The notes beneath the pieces are model-generated. The model was given only the letters and a program-made list of their open reading frames with translations. It made no database searches and was not told the DNA's origin. A stretch of DNA of 64,000 nt from Aricia agestis. Taxonomy: Eukaryota > Arthropoda > Insecta > Lepidoptera > Lycaenidae. The stretch spans positions 16,546,001-16,610,000 of the forward strand of contig NC_056412.1 of assembly GCF_905147365.1 (NCBI RefSeq). The letters are read 5' to 3'. Position numbers and translations under genes: made by a program. Below, piece by piece: positions 1-10,560 of the stretch (position 1 is the stretch's first letter; each line of letters opens with the position of its first letter).

Positions 1-461
1 TATGCTGAATGTGTTTGGGATTACTCAGAAAAAACGTTGCTCCGTTTCATAAATGCTAATGTAAAATTTAATTGACAAAAAATCCCAGAACACGGTTTTT
101 ATCAGAATTAAGATAGGGCTGCTACATCGCGAAAAAATATTTTTGCATCTTAATATTTTGGGAATTATTTTTCTTAATCCTGAAATTCATGATCATGATT
201 TCCGAAATAATTTGAGAAATTACCATACAAGTAGAAATTGTTTATTCTTCCGTAGAAACAAACGTCACAATATTATGTGACGCTACGGCCTACGCCATAA
301 ATGTACCATCACAAAAATTGATTCATAGGCCGAGGCTCTATGTGATTTGGTCAAGTTATATCAATATCAAGTTAATTTTAGTCGTGTTCTGTCAAACTAT
401 GATACAATCCGACCGAGCTACGTAGGTCTGCCATCTACCTATGAAATCATTTTTTTTTTAA
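1..461. other. No gene recognised
   Basis: AT-rich sequence with no long open frame and no repeat I can match elsewhere in the window. The only reading frame over 70 codons runs into the SINE copy that follows and is not supported. Confidence 0.5.
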
Positions 462-779
462 ATAAGGGGGCAAACGAGCAAACGGGTCACCCGATGGAAA
501 GCAACTTCCGTCGCCCATGGATACTCGCAGCATCAGAAGAGCTGCAGGTGCGTTGCCAGCCTTTTAAGAGGGAATAGGGTAATAGGGGAAGGTAGGGATG
601 GAAAGGGAACGGAATAAGGGAGGGTAGGGAAGGGAATAGGGTAGGGGATTGGGCCTCCGGTAAACTCGCTCACTCGGCGAAACACAGCGTAAGCGCTGTT
701 TCACGCCGGTTTTCTGTGAGGACGTGGTATTTCTCCGGTCGAGCCGGCCCATTCGTGCCCAGGCATGGCTCTCCCACGT
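462..779 (-). repeat. SINE-like element, copy 1 (G-rich SINE family)
   Basis: One of five copies (also 9826, 19036, 19541, 29327). Read on the minus strand it starts ACGTGGGAGAGCC and has a GGCTCGACC block resembling a pol III B box. It then carries a short hairpin (ACAGCG..CGCTGT), a roughly 80-bp run of C-rich/G-rich words, and a 110-bp tail shared with the LINE fragment at 13707-14151. This tail sharing is the usual way SINEs recruit a LINE reverse transcriptase; pol III origin is inferred from the box alone. This copy has diverged slightly (CCCAGGCATGG instead of CCGAAGCATGG). Confidence 0.75.
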
Positions 780-1076
780 CAATCAATAATTTATCTGATA
801 GTATAATAATTACCTATATTTTACTAAAGTATTGAAAGTGGACTGAATACTGATAAATGTGTGCCGAGATATTTAACACAGTCCTGCTAATGATAGAAAG
901 TTGTAGGAAGCTTAGCCCTTAGATAATTGGACAGGTAATGAGTGAAAGAGAACTCTGTCATTCCTCGGATTCTCTGGATTTTTATACAATATACATTTGT
1001 AGAAAAACTCTTTAAGTCTCGGAAAAGTCATCTTTACTTGTATGTCCTTTGGAGTCCTCATATCATATTTCTAGAT

Positions 1077-1500
1077 CAGAGGTTCCCAAACTCCTTTGTT
1101 TTGTGGCCAACTTTTAAGGTGTTGGTGCATACTGCGGACCCCCTGTAACAACCCCCCCACAATACTAATCCATGAAATTTGCTATTACGTACGCTTTGAT
1201 TATTAATTTATGTAACAGTCGCTGTGCTTTTCAAATTAAGGCTAATAGACAGGGTTCAGACACTCGACTTTCATGACTCTTGCTGAATGTCGAATATGCA
1301 AGTTCTTACAAAAACAATTTCTGACCTTCTTATGACATTGGCTATCTTTCATAGGAGAAGTCAAGTCGGGTCACCTAATACATTTTATAGACCCCCATTA
1401 ACAACTTGTTGACCCCCATTTTTTTCCCACGCCAGCGTAGACCCCTGTCAGGCTCTCGTGGACCCCTGGGCGTCCACCTGGACCACTTTGGGAATCAATG
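1077..1500. mobile_element. hAT-like non-autonomous element (MITE), 424 bp
   Basis: The ends are CAGAGGTTCCCAAA and, in reverse complement, CATTGATTCCCAAA. The element is flanked by an exact 8-bp duplication TTCTAGAT (1069-1076 and 1501-1508). An 8-bp duplication with CAG..GGTTCCCAAA ends is typical of hAT elements. No transposase is present, so it would depend on an enzyme encoded elsewhere. It sits against a fragment of the (ACAG)n repeat family. A related left end only is seen at 9306. Confidence 0.85.
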
Positions 1501-1508
1501 TTCTAGAT

Positions 1509-1612
1509 ACTAAATCGGTTTAGCCGTTTCAGCGTGAAGAAGCCACAGACAGACACACTTTCGCATTTATATTTGAAATTTTGCAACGGCGCAACAGAGT
1601 TGTCAGCGTCAA
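1509..1612 (+). repeat. Fragment of (ACAG)n-bearing interspersed family (family A)
   Basis: Contains AATCGGTTTAGCCGTTTCAG, a short ACAGACAGACAC tract and TTTCGCATTTATA, all hallmarks of the family that recurs at 5900, 7421, 9348, 22030, 26814, 27595, 60222 and elsewhere. The order is disturbed: a GGCGCAACAGAGTTG block that normally lies at the other end follows the tail. Confidence 0.6.
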
Positions 1613-2695
1613 TATTTTAATATTAATTTTGTTTCTTAAAAAAATGAACAACTTTTGAGCCAAAAAAGTGTTCTATAAACGAACCTATTTTTTTGTTGGT
1701 TAACAGTGTGATAAACTATGAATTAAGTTTATTTACATTAGTGTCACCTTCAGTAGATATATTATGTTGTGCAAAAACGAACCAATAAGGAGGTCGTGTC
1801 GCAGGCAACCTTGATGTTTTTCAACAAAAATACTTTGGTTTTGTGGGTTCTTAACCGATGGGCGATGACTAAGTACTTTTTTATAGCAAAAACCCTTCTT
1901 AACTTTGAAAAAGTATGAAACATATTATTATGACCTAAAAATAAGTATATTAACCTGTGCAGTACGATCACTGTGTATATGAAAAAGGTTTTTTTTTTTA
2001 CTCAATATAGTCTAAGAACAGCAAGACTAAAGTTACTACTCTGAGAGATGTTTGATAATCTGTTTCATTACTGATGTTACACTACAACAAACGTCAAAAG
2101 TAGTTAATATAAAATATCAAAGACAGCCTTCTATACATTGATATTCGACTTCGAGACCTCGAGAGTATCTTTTTTCATAACATAGTATAGTCCATTTACA
2201 TAAAATCCCCATTTTACACTGCATGTAAGTTAAGCAACTATTATTTTGTGCTGATGATTATGTATTTCTAGAGACGATATGCCGGAATCTTGATGCTATC
2301 TGTCTATTCTTTGTGTTATGCTTGCGTAATAACACAACTGAACAGGGTTGTGCTGACAAGTTTTTAATGGTTTCATAAAATATGATTTAAGTACATAACG
2401 AAGCTATTTTAAGCCATGGGTAGAAAATATTCAGTAGACCGTACTCTTTTAATAAAAATATTTTTGTTTCATGAAAATATTATATAGAGCTTTAATAAAA
2501 AAAATCGATTAAATAATAGTTTACCGACTGGAAAGAGGCAGCCCTAGGAAAACGACATTGAAGGTCTTACATGCGGGTGCTAGAGGATAACGAAGTACAG
2601 AGGCGGCATTTGGTATTATGAACATTATTGTTTGTAGGTATAAATGAAGATTATTTTAAGATAGGACCAAACTATTAATTACAATCAACTGTATT
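1613..2695. other. AT-rich stretch without recognised gene
   Basis: No supported gene. A 69-codon minus-strand frame at 1762-1971 has no recognisable domain and ordinary AT-rich composition, so I treat it as chance. Confidence 0.5.
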
Positions 2696-2758
2696 TTTTC
2701 ATACTATATAAATAAATAAATAATATTATGTTGTTTATTTATTTATATAGTATGAAAA
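2696..2758. repeat. 25-bp perfect inverted repeat (hairpin)
   Basis: Arms 2696-2720 and 2734-2758 are exact reverse complements around a 13-bp loop (TAATATTATGTTG). The arm reads TTTCATACTATATAAATAAA and onward. It is AT-rich and could be a fold-back remnant or a cruciform; no product is inferred. Confidence 0.8.
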
Positions 2759-2871
2759 CTTACAATTTATTCTAAAATATTATTTACTAGATGTAGATTT
2801 CAATTCTCATTTATTGTTCAGTAAAAAATAAAATTTACTCGTTTACGATATACAATTTTCAACAGTATAAA

Positions 2872-3221
2872 CACTGACCTCCCATATACGAGTACGCTGG
2901 ACTTATGATACCCTTTGAAATGACAGATATTTTTTGTGCCTATTTGAAGCGGAATTAGCGCTCCCAATCTTAATCTGAGATTAAGATCTTAATCTGACGT
3001 AAAATGACGTTTGAAAGTCGCCATATTGGCGCTGATAGCAGTAGTGAGAGTACTTGGAACTAATACTAGTTTCTACAACCAATAGTGATTAAGCGGCCAT
3101 TTGCAAGTTACGTCAGATTTAGTTCTCTTCCCCCGCATTGAGGGCGCTGATTCCGCTTCAAATAGGCACAAAAACAGTTGGGTATCATAAGTCCAGCGTA
3201 TTTGTATAATGGAGGTCAGTG
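2872..3221. mobile_element. MITE with long inverted ends and 8-bp duplication (family H, copy 1)
   Basis: Roughly 95-bp inverted repeats begin CACTGACCTCCCATATACGA on the left and CACTGACCTCCATTATACAA on the right (reverse complement). They share CGCTGGACTTATGATACCC and TTTTTGTGCCTATTTGAAG. The flanking 8-bp duplication AGTATAAA is exact (2864-2871 and 3222-3229), compatible with the hAT superfamily. No coding capacity. A truncated copy lies at 14795-15030. Confidence 0.85.
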
Positions 3222-3525
3222 AGTATAAATGAGTAGCGGAAAATATAATATTATTTAAACATAATGAAAATATCTCTAGTAAAATACAAGTAAAAGTGTT
3301 GTTATTTTAATATTTTATAATATTAGTTTTTTTCGTATTATAATTATTAATAACATTCCTTATATAAAGACGTGAAGATTATTATTTTTTTATTCAGAAA
3401 GCAAAATCTCACAAAATCTCTATCTCTACTGTCGCTCCTCTGTACTGAATTATGATATCTGCTCTATGGTTCAGGCTTTCAACACGTTCCCTCGGCTACA
3501 GGTGCCCGTCGTAATTGTACCTCCT

Positions 3526-3737
3526 GCGGGGCTAAAATGGTCACATTTAGCAATTCCTCTCAATCAATTCAGCAGAATCATTCAAATGAATTGTCAAAAC
3601 TGTCAAACTGACAAATGTGAAATCAGTACAAAAATACAGAAATGAATTGCAAGCAGAGTTGCATTTTGCGATTTTAGAAAAATGAATCATATAATGATTC
3701 ATATCATGATTCTTCAAAGCGACCATTTTAGCCCCGC
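3526..3737. mobile_element. MITE with GCGGGGCTAAAATGGTC ends (family G, copy 1)
   Basis: Left end GCGGGGCTAAAATGGTC and right end GACCATTTTAGCCCCGC are exact inverted repeats. The interior is AT-rich with short palindromes (ATGATTC/GAATCAT). A second, shorter copy is at 29958-30130. The target duplication is not clear. Confidence 0.75.
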
Positions 3738-4559
3738 TGATGCCGACATGCTACCTCGAATACTGAATTTATTTTAGGAACTTCATTCATTCATTCATTT
3801 TCAGTAAAATCATAATATAATAAAAAGGCGAAAGTATATGAGTTAGTATGTTTATTGCATCTTCACGTCTAAACGGCCGGAGCGAAATAAAATTTGGTAT
3901 TGAGTTAGTTGGTAGCCTGGATTCATACTGGCTACTTTTTATCGTTTACGTGAAAACATTTCACAATTTGTTTTCCTAAATAAACCACGGGTTCTGAATA
4001 AAGAAAAACTGTAATACAAGATGACGCCTGCAATTTAATGTCGCGCGGAAATTTATAATCTATGTGCTTTTCCGTCCCTCAAAGTACCTCCATACAAAAT
4101 TGGTATACCTAAAGTTGGAAATTTTGTAAAAAAACTCATTTTGGCGGCAAGAGATGAAACATGTGCCAATCGATAGGACATCAAAATATAAATAAGAAAT
4201 ACTCTTTGGTAAAATGTCGTAACAGATACGATTTCGGAATATTAGTAAACCAGGCTTCATACTAAAATATCACATGCTCTTTAATCTTAATTCTTAATCC
4301 GTTCAGCCGTTCAAGCCGTGCTGAGGTAACAGACGCAGAAATAAAGCACGATGTAGAGTTTTCCTAGGCTTTCACCTAGAGAAAAATCTACGTCTTTGTT
4401 GCCGAAAATATCGAACTGAAGAGGTTTTCACTCTGAACAGTAAGAAAGCCATTTTGGATGCCCGTTTCTGTTACATGAACTTTAAAGTCTTTATTTCAGT
4501 AGGCAAATTAAATATTATAATCTTTTCCGCAAACACACTTAAACAAATACGGAACGGTT
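3738..4559. other. No gene recognised
   Basis: Contains a short (CATT)n run near 3785-3800 and otherwise unremarkable AT-rich sequence. A 66-codon minus-strand frame at 4060-4260 has no domain I recognise. Confidence 0.45.
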
Positions 4560-4665
4560 TCTGTTAAGAATTGCTCGTAATACAATTAATTAATATAAAT
4601 TAATATAATTGGTATCTCGGAATCGGCTCCAACGATTTTCATGAAATTTAGTATATATAGGGGGT
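4560..4665 (-). repeat. Fragment of hairpin-bearing family C
   Basis: The reverse complement contains TTTCATGAAAATCGTTGGAG, CCGATTCCGAGATACCA and AATTGCTCG, matching the family C copies at 17816 and 20253. The usual ACCGAGC hairpin end is absent. Confidence 0.6.
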
Positions 4666-4879
4666 AGGTCAAATAGATAGTGTTTAACTAAACACTGAAA
4701 GCTTTGGTTTTAAATGTGGGAATTAATACCGATTTATGTTTTTAGGTAAAAATGTTTAAAAGTTAAATATTAAGCATTTTGTTATATTTAATTTTTTATG
4801 AGATATTGTACAAATACCCTTTTCGTCCTCTCCAATTTCACCTATACTAGCGGTTTTAAACATAATATATGCGTGATGT

Positions 4880-4990
4880 TATATCCCGTCAGGCCGTGTT
4901 AGCACAAGCCCAGTATGGGCTTTTTAACACTGTTATTTGTTAACTGTATATTAATTTTTGTGTATCAATAAATAAATAAATAAAATAAAA
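4880..4990 (+). repeat. Possible 3' tail of a non-LTR element
   Basis: A short hairpin (AGCCCAGTATGGGCT) is followed by an AATAAATAAATAAATAAA tail, an arrangement seen at 3' ends of insect LINEs. No coding sequence precedes it, so the assignment is tentative. Confidence 0.3.
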
Positions 4991-5022
4991 TGTGACTGGC
5001 CTAGTTTATTATACAGTGATCA

Positions 5023-5910
5023 TTAGGTTGGGGAAAAAGTTTCTTCGCATTTTATATAAAAATCCAGAAGGTTTTTTTATAAAGTTTATTTACAATTGAC
5101 TAAAGTATAAACCTAGGTGCCATTTTGTTCTATAAAAATGTTGGGGCTTCTGATGAAAAAACTGCGACAAGTGGTTTTGGCAGTCCTCTTGTGATGTCAA
5201 CCTGACACTGCCTAAGGAATTCTGCAGCGAATAAAACAGGTGGAAATGTGAAGGTGCAAGATCAGGACTATACGGTGGATGCATTATCACCTCCCAGCCA
5301 AACTCCTGTAATTTTTGCTGAGTGGCTAAAGATTATCGTGGTGAAAACCACACCCCTTCTGTTGATTAATTCCGGCCGCTTTCTCTCAACTTCTTGCTTT
5401 AATCTCATCAGTTGTTCGCAGCACAGTTTAGAATCGATGGTCGTGCCCGGCGGTAACAGCTCATAATAAATAATGCCGCACCACACACACAGCATCACCC
5501 TATTGCGAGTTAACCCGGATTTAGCCACAGTCTGTGAAGCCCGACCGGCTTTTGACCACGATCTTTTTCGCACGTTCTTGTCGTACGTGATCCACTTTTC
5601 ATCAACAGTTATCAGCTTATTCAAAAATGGTTCGGTTTCATTACGTCGTAATAAAGAATCACAAATGAGTACACTGTTCAAATTAGGTTTCTTTCAGTGA
5701 GATCATGAGGCACCCAAATATCGAGCTTTTTTGTGTACCCAGCTTTTTCCAAATGCGCTAAAACCGTTTTGTGGTCAGTCCCCAGTTCTTCAGCTACATC
5801 GTAACTACTAATATGCTGATCTTCAGGGGCGTAAATCTTCGAACAATCTTTTTTGTATGGGAATGGGAGCGACGAAAAGCTTCGCCCACGTTGCAACAAC
5901 ATTCGTTTAT
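5023..5910 (-). pseudogene. Mariner (Tc1/mariner) transposase remnant
   Basis: Mariner transposases move DNA flanked by TA through a DDE/D nuclease. Three minus-strand frames cover most of one. 5678-5902 has DLTERN near its end. 5268-5681 has the first catalytic aspartate in ITVDEKWITYD and RKRSWSKAG. 5090-5290 has the distal HPPYSPDLAPSHFHLF motif with the third aspartate. A one-base shift near 5690 separates the first two frames. A second break near 5330 scrambles the middle HHDN motif. The N-terminal DNA-binding region is largely missing, because the sequence changes into the family A repeat around 5910. The 3' terminal repeat TTAGGTTGGGGAAAAAGT starts at 5023, so only one end survives. 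The element is dead; identification is firm, subfamily is not. Confidence 0.9.
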
Positions 5911-6075
5911 CACGCAGAAACAGTACATTTTTCCGGGATGAAAAGTATCCTATGTCCTTTTCTGGGACTCAAAGTATCTTCAAACCAAATTTCAGCAAAA
6001 TCGGTACAGCGGTTTGGGCGTGAAGAGAATTCAGGCAGGCAGACACACTTTGCATTTATAATATTAGTACGGATT
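5900..6075 (+). repeat. Family A interspersed repeat
   Basis: Reads through ATTTTTCCGGGATGAAAAGT, TCAGCAAAATCGG, GGCGTGAAGAG and GACACACTTTGCATTTATAA in the family order. It abuts the broken mariner 5' end, so it either received or truncated that insertion. Confidence 0.7.
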
Positions 6076-6846
6076 CTCGCTCAATACGGCTTCATGTATT
6101 GAACGAGTTTAGACAGTGACGTGTCAGTCAGTCATTTGTAGTAAAAGGTCAAGGGAGCATTTTGACTCTCTATTGACAGTTGGCTTATTACTAGTTACTA
6201 CCACGAATCACGATTAAGTATTGAGATGTGAGACAGGATAATTATATTATCTAGATACGACTGTACATAGTAAAAATAATTTATTGCAAGAAAATTTACG
6301 TTTTACTATAAAAAAAAAACATTTTTTATGGTACATTAAATGAAATTTATTAGTAAATGTTTGCAAGTTTGATTTCATTTTATTGTATTTTTGTTCGAAG
6401 TTAAATAATGTAATTTACAGATTATTTATTTTAATCTATAATATTGTGAAGTTTTAATCCATTCAGTGATCACTTGATCAGTCAAAGAGCAAAAAACATC
6501 ACAAACTAATGTATAAGCCTTTATAATAATAGTCGGATTAATATTTAGCATATCTACGAGTTACATATTAACTATTTAGTAATCTATGGTACAAGTTGGG
6601 ATCTGTATAACAAACTACTTCTATCAATCGGAATGAAACTATTCATTTTAAGTGTACAAGCATTTACGATTTACATATGTAGTAAAATGAGTGATTATGT
6701 TGATGGCGAATGGCGAATATTACATGTAATTGTGGGAATTTTCGGATGTTTGAAAATGGTTTTTGGTCAGAACATTTAAATAATTGTCTGTCTAATAATA
6801 ACTCAGAGATGTTATTTTAGTTTATGTGTGTTAATTTTAGTAAGTT
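6076..6846. other. AT-rich stretch, nothing recognised
   Basis: No frame above about 60 codons with recognisable content and no repeat matched elsewhere in the window. Confidence 0.5.
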
Positions 6847-7035
6847 GTGTCTAAAGTCGAAGTTCCGCGGCGGAAGTTACGTTCGGCATGATTCCGCCTG
6901 CAATGTATTTTAAATTACCGTGCCGATGACACACCGTGCCGAAATTACGTCGCGTCATATTGTATGCGTTTGACATTGCTGACGTAATCATGCTGAATTT
7001 CCGCCGCGGAACATCGGCATGGTGTGTTTAGACAC
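6847..7035. mobile_element. Small inverted-repeat element (189 bp)
   Basis: The outer words GTGTCTAAA (6847-6855) and TTTAGACAC (7027-7035) are inverted, and just inside them TTCCGCGGCGGAA pairs with TTCCGCCGCGGAA. The interior is notably more GC-rich than its surroundings. No duplication is resolved. Confidence 0.6.
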
Positions 7036-7420
7036 TTATTGTCTCTACCTACTACTACTACTATTGTATTTTCTGATCTCAAGTACATAATACGGACGCT
7101 CGTACGGTGAAGGAAAACATCGTGAGGAAACCCGCACATAGTTGGTTCCAGACGTATTGACTAGTTCTTTCCTCTGGGCTAGGCTGACTATGATGCGAGA
7201 ATGCCGTATGCGCTTGGGCAACCATACGGACATTTAAAAATCTTGTCCCAGGCACTACAGTATTTGAGAGTGGTTACTTCGCTCTGAAAAATACTGTATA
7301 AATCATCTACAATGGATGTAAAGGCCTAGTTTTTTTGTCTCTACCTAGAGAACAATATGAACGTAAATTTTGATCTCGACAAGTTTTCTTTTCCCTGTGC
7401 TCTACAAAATAACAAATACT

Positions 7421-7617
7421 AGATGACGCCCGCACCTTCGTCGTCCCAGAATGCGTTTATCGCACGGGAACCGTATATTTTTCCGGGAAAAAAGTATCAT
7501 ATTGTCCTTTCCCGGGAATCGAAGTATTTCCATACCAAATTTCAGCAAGATCAGTTCAGCGGTTTCGGCGTGAAGAGGTTATCAGACAGGCAGACACACT
7601 TTCGCATTTATAATACT
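7421..7617 (+). repeat. Family A interspersed repeat, full-length style copy
   Basis: Begins AGATGACGCCCGCA, includes TCGCACGGGAACCGTATATT, CCTTTCCCGGGA, ATTTCAGCAAGATC, a GACAGGCAGACACAC tract and ends CGCATTTATAATACTAG, directly joined to family B. Confidence 0.75.
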
Positions 7618-7925
7618 AGCTGTCCCGGCAAATGTTGTTTTGCCGTATAAAGTATTTCGTTTTTCGCCCATATTATTTTATTGAAGTGACTAAATAAGTA
7701 TGTCATCATGGCAACGTCCATCGCTATCCTGTCACACAAACAATGATCGCCGTCAGTCTCTAGTTGTAATAATAATTTATTATTATTTATTTAACAAATT
7801 CACTTATAAAAAGTAGATGTTGTCCGATTTTCAACTCTAGGCGATATTATGCTCGCTAAGATTCACGAAAATCGGTCGAGCCGTTTCCGAGGACATGGAC
7901 GAGGGGCAGAATAAATGGTAGGAGT
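7616..7925 (+). repeat. Family B repeat (CTAGCTGTCCCGGCAAATG), copy 1
   Basis: Aligns with 21719-22034 over about 300 bp: shared blocks GGCAAATGTTGTTTTGCC, GAAGTGACTAAATAAGTATG, ACGTCCATCGCTATCC, GCCGTCAGTCTC and a terminal AAATCGG..GCCGTTTC block. Non-coding. A third, short piece is at 36832. Confidence 0.75.
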
Positions 7926-8143
7926 TTTCTGAGCCCAGTTCCGATTTCTTCTTCATCTATCAATAATACTCGATGTTATCGGTCATTGACGATACAGTTT
8001 TATAAATATGTATAACATATTTGCCCCAATAATACGAAACCTACATAATATAAAATAGTACGTGAGGTGCGCGGCGTCGTTTCGACGCCGGTGCCACAAC
8101 CAAAACTATTGAGCTCCTTGCTGCAAAGGGGATGCGGAGAGTA

Positions 8144-8281
8144 AGGCCTGTTTCACCACTTTCTGATAAAGTGCCGAATACGCTATTCACAACTTTTTTG
8201 ATAGATTCTCAATACTTGATCTGTCAAGTTAATTGGTGGATAACCTATTCGTCATTCGTCAGGAAGTGGTGAAACAGGCCC
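8144..8281. mobile_element. MITE with TA duplication (138 bp)
   Basis: Ends AGGCCTGTTTCACCACTT and, inverted, GGGCCTGTTTCACCACTT, flanked by TA (8142-8143 and 8282-8283). TA flanks point to the Tc1/mariner group; this is an inference from target size only. Confidence 0.7.
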
Positions 8282-9305
8282 TATGTTTAAGCCGTTTATT
8301 TGGTAGATAGATAAATTATGACAAGCTACTCAGAGAATGATACGAATTCAACGAGAAATTTCGATAATATCAGCGAAATCGTATCGAAGGGAGTCGATTC
8401 GACGTCGCGGGACCGCTTGAAGGTTAAATTAAGCAGCGCTTGAGTATGCGTTTGTTTTTGTACTGTGATTTGAGTACTTGGCTTTATAAGAGCTAAAAAA
8501 ATCATATTTGATTTCTATGACTATGGTTAGCGTCTTGAATCAAAGCTTGTAAGGTTCCAGTTGCAACCAAGTTGCGGACTTAAGGTTCTGAGTGCATTGT
8601 TGATGATTGCGACATTTAAACACCGCTTACAGTTTCCGTCCTGCAGGAAAAAGTTAATCTAGAAGTAGAATAACAAAGTAGTTTATGAATTTTGGGAATT
8701 GGACCCTTTGGACTAGCTATTGCACTTAAATTTTACTGATTTACGCTTAAATGTGACTGATGTCCTTGCCACTCTGTATCTTCCAGCGAAATCCATACAA
8801 TCAGAACATATTATGTGGCCTGAAACGGCTAGTTGTAAGTTTTAAGTTATTTAAGAAATGTTAAAGTTAGTAAAAACAGTCAAAAAGTTACTAAAACAAT
8901 CAAATACAAGTAATAATAAAATATTATAATGTATTTTAATTATTATTATGTTTCGACAGGTCCTGCACATCGGATATGTGTAATGGACCCTTATGATCTA
9001 GCGTGTGATCCGAGGCCATGTCATTGTTGTGTATCCGCCATTCACTTCGTCTTACTATAGCAATTGCACCAATAATGAACCTTATTGTATTAATAATAAG
9101 GTGCAGAGTTACACTGGTTTATGAACTGTATTGGCTAAGTATGTACTCTAAAGTCGAAATAATTTACTTTGTAAAGGTTTAGTTCTCAATATTTTAATGA
9201 ATCATTGATTAAGTAGTGAGTATCGATAATCATCATCAATCATCAATTAATAAAATATTTCCCAGTGATTTTTCTTTGGCTAGAAATGATTGATATAATG
9301 TAGAG
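8282..9305. other. No gene recognised
   Basis: Mixed AT-rich sequence without a supported frame or a repeat shared with other parts of the window. Confidence 0.4.
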
Positions 9306-9560
9306 CAGAGGTTCCCAAACATTTTTGTTTTATAGACCACTATATAAGCCCACATCTTCGTTGCGCCAAAATTCGTACATCGACCGGGAACCGTACATTT
9401 TCCAAGATAAGAAATATCCTATGTTATTTCCCGGGACTCAATGTATCGCGTTATCAAAAATCAGCAAAATCGGTTCAGCGGTTAGGGCGTGAAGAGGTAA
9501 CAGACAGACAGAAAGACAGACCGACACAAATAGTGACTTTCACATTTATAATATAAGTAA
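9306..9560 (+). repeat. hAT-end fragment followed by family A repeat
   Basis: 9306-9340 starts CAGAGGTTCCCAAAC like the hAT-type element at 1077 but has no matching right end. From 9348 it continues as family A (GCGCCAAAATTCG, GGGAACCGTACATTTTCC, TCAGCAAAATCGGTTCAGCG, ACAGACAGACAG), ending TTTATAATATAAG. Confidence 0.65.
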
Positions 9561-9825
9561 TATGGAATTTCAAAATTTTGCTGGCGCTTCATAATAAAAT
9601 TTCGGTTTTCAAAGTCTAAACTAATATAGATAAAAATATTTTGATTGAATAGCGGTAACAATTTCACGTGTGACAGAGTTTTTAAAATTTGTTAAGCTTC
9701 TCAAAACTAGGTCAGTTAAAATGATATATTTTCTAACTGAGTGACTAAAATCTCTGCATTGTATCAAAAAATAATAAAATAAATGAAACCATTGGTCCTA
9801 TGACTGCATCAGAATCATGCATCAT

Positions 9826-10150
9826 ACGTGGGAGAGCAATGCTTCGGCACGAATGGGCCGGCTCGACCGGAGAAATACCACGTTCTCACAGAAAACCGGC
9901 GTGAAACAGCGCTTGCGCTGTGTTTCGCCGAGTGAGTGAGTTTACCGGAGGCCCAATCCCCTACCCTATTCCCTTTCCTACCCTCCCCTTATTCCCTTCC
10001 CTTCTCATCCCTACCCTCCCCTATTACCCTTTTCCCTCTTAAAAGGCCGGCAACGCACCTGCAGCTCTTCTGATGCTGCGAGTGTCCATGGGCGACGGAA
10101 GTTGCTTTCCATCAGGTGACCCGTTTGCTCGTTTGCCCCCTTATTTCATA
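9826..10150 (+). repeat. SINE-like element, copy 2 (sense on + strand)
   Basis: The only copy of the G-rich SINE family in the + orientation: starts ACGTGGGAGAGC, has GGCTCGACCGGAG, the CAGCGCTTGCGCTG hairpin, a CCCTACCC-rich stretch, then the LINE-shared tail ending GTTTGCCCCCTTATTTCATA and an A run. The A run after the tail is consistent with reverse-transcribed insertion. Confidence 0.8.
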
Positions 10151-10560
10151 AAAAAAATCTTACTAACTACTATAACTACGAACTGAATCTTACAATAAGT
10201 GAAAACTAATAATAATGTTTCAAGAATAAATCATTGCATTGTCATTGGCTCTACGTATGCAAAGTTTCGAATTAATTAGACTACCTACTGAAGATAGGTA
10301 AGATAATCGTGCTCAAAGATTCCGTTACATACATACAGCCCATGCTTTTATAAACGTGTTAAAATCAGACGACTCTAATAACAAAATTATAAATATGAAG
10401 ACTTTGCACGCGTTTATTTCGGGAACTATATTTTAGTGGTTCCAATCTACGAATAATAAAAACTAAGGAATCGTAACTCCCATACTATTACCGTTTTAAA
10501 TTTGGTTCCTTTTGATCTGTCATGTAACGTCAGCCTAGTACCGCTCAAGGTCACCTAAAT